Positions 24,103-24,941 of a stretch of 24,941 nt of DNA are shown piece by piece. The stretch comes from Actinomycetes bacterium (GTDB lineage: Bacteria > Actinomycetota > Actinomycetes > Nanopelagicales > Nanopelagicaceae): contig BJFZ01000019.1 of the NCBI GenBank assembly GCA_014190175.1, forward strand, positions 1 to 24,941, in the 5' to 3' direction. The notes under the pieces are model-generated. The model was not told where the DNA came from, searched no databases, and worked only from the letters and a program-made list of their open reading frames with translations. Every line of letters starts with the position of its first letter. The first letter of the stretch is position 1. The position numbers and the translations under genes were made by a program.

Positions 24103-24941
24103 AGCGGATTATCTATGTTCCCTTTGATCACCTACATCGCAAATTTGGTGCACTTAAAGATTCCGATCCAAAAGATGACCTGATTGTCTTGGTCGAAAGC
24201 GCTCGCATGACTACAGGGCGAAATTGGCATAAAGAGCGGCTCTTCTTTCTAATTTCAAGTGCCCGTCACTTTGCAAATTCTCTTGAAGCTGAAGGATTTA
24301 AGGTTGAGTATGTAAAAGCCGCAACGACAGTAGCTGGCCTCAGCATCGTTCAAAAGAAATACCCAAAACTTCCAATTACCTGTGCAGAGCCTTCGTCCTT
24401 TCGACAATTTGAAGCACTCAAAGCTCATGGCGTTCTTTTTGTAGAAAATGATTTCTTTCTAACGTCCAGGCCGCTATTTCACTCATGGGCTAAAGATCAA
24501 AAAAGTTATTTAATGGAAAGTTTCTATCGGAAACAAAGAACACGTTTGAACATATTGATGGATGGATCTTCACCTGTCGGAGGTTCATGGAACTTTGATA
24601 AAGAGAACCGCTTGCCACCACCTAAGAAATATGAAGGACCGAAATACCTTGAGCATCAGAGAGATGAGATTGATAATCAAGTCGCAATTGAAATCTCTCA
24701 CGAGCCTACAACTACCTGGGCGACTACACGCAAGGGCGCACTTGGCCAATTGAAGAACTTTATTGATAATCACTTTTCTGAATTTGGTCCCCTTGAAGAT
24801 GCGATGACCACTGATAACTGGGCGCTTCATCATTCATTGCTATCCCCTTACTTAAACAACGGACTTCTTCATCCAAGTGAAGTAATCAGAGCCGCCGTGC
24901 AAGCGTTTAACATGGGTTCGATACCAATCGAGTCTGCCGAA
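24099..24941 (+). CDS. Cryptochrome/photolyase family protein, FeS-BCP type (partial, 3' end missing)
   Basis: 281 residues are visible, and the frame is open to the window end; about 500 are expected. The N-terminus KRIIYVPFDHLHRKFGAL and VLVESARMTTGRNWHKERLFFLISSARHF form the antenna-binding Rossmann domain. SFYRKQRTRLNILMDGSSPVGGSWNFDKENR is broken here into its key parts: FYRKQR, LNILMDG and GGSWNFDKENR, the last a signature of the prokaryotic (6-4) photolyase/CryB-like group (DPRP family). The helical part starts with FIDNHFSEFGPLEDAMTTDNWALHHS, and LSPYLNNGLLHPSEVI begins the FAD-binding half. The four cysteines of the iron-sulfur cluster would lie beyond the window. It repairs (6-4) photoproducts or senses blue light. 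It overlaps the DUF2256 gene by 4 bp. Confidence 0.93.
   Translation, partial: MKRIIYVPFDHLHRKFGALKDSDPKDDLIVLVESARMTTGRNWHKERLFFLISSARHFANSLEAEGFKVEYVKAATTVAGLSIVQKKYPKLPITCAEPSSFRQFEALKAHGVLFVENDFFLTSRPLFHSWAKDQKSYLMESFYRKQRTRLNILMDGSSPVGGSWNFDKENRLPPPKKYEGPKYLEHQRDEIDNQVAIEISHEPTTTWATTRKGALGQLKNFIDNHFSEFGPLEDAMTTDNWALHHSLLSPYLNNGLLHPSEVIRAAVQAFNMGSIPIESAE

Overview
The window looks like chromosome from a low-GC, free-living actinobacterium. By eye the GC content is in the low-to-mid 40s percent. The gene set is actinobacterial: rpsA-coaE-uvrB-uvrA-uvrC-rapZ-yvcK with a likely whiA start at the very edge, a Pol I with a decayed proofreading domain, a PdtaR-type ANTAR response regulator, and a heliorhodopsin. 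Together with compact spacing and small genes, this best fits the freshwater planktonic acI group (Nanopelagicales). The lineage assignment is inference from gene content, not from a search.

Layout. (1) 1-10895, minus strand: a housekeeping and DNA-repair block. It reads rpsA, coaE, uvrB, uvrA, uvrC, rapZ, yvcK, then the first codons of a probable whiA. uvrB-uvrA-uvrC and rapZ-yvcK are coupled by short overlaps. (2) 10896-14095: polA (minus) and a hotdog thioesterase (plus) diverge from a 35-bp region that seems to hold two leaderless promoters. (3) 14161-20145: a branched-chain amino acid ABC importer. livH-livM-livG-livF run on the plus strand. The binding protein livK is on the minus strand, separated from them by a methyltransferase and a strong hairpin terminator. 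LivH carries an unusual secreted beta-domain at its N-terminus. (4) 20289-21822: pdtaR (minus), a tRNA-like gene with a CAA anticodon but a short variable loop (plus), and a heliorhodopsin (plus). (5) 21842-23904: a ROK sugar kinase and a SIS-domain amino-sugar protein diverge around a perfect 17-bp palindrome. (6) 23959-24941: a 47-residue DUF2256 zinc-knuckle protein overlaps by 4 bp the start of a cryptochrome/photolyase-like gene that runs off the window.

How the parts work together. The uvr genes form the complete nucleotide-excision incision machinery, and polA fills the gap. The photolyase-like gene and heliorhodopsin add light-related functions, fitting a sunlit surface-water life. 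The Liv system and the amino-sugar pair point to scavenging of amino acids and amino sugars.

One regularity runs through the window. Eight genes without a convincing Shine-Dalgarno sequence (uvrB, coaE, polA, thioesterase, pdtaR, heliorhodopsin, SIS gene, DUF2256 gene) have a TANNNT hexamer exactly 6 bp (once 7 bp) upstream of the start codon, as expected for leaderless transcripts. Most other genes have a visible GGAG-type site. No IS element, CRISPR array, integrase or rRNA is seen, and no gene-free stretch exceeds 300 bp.
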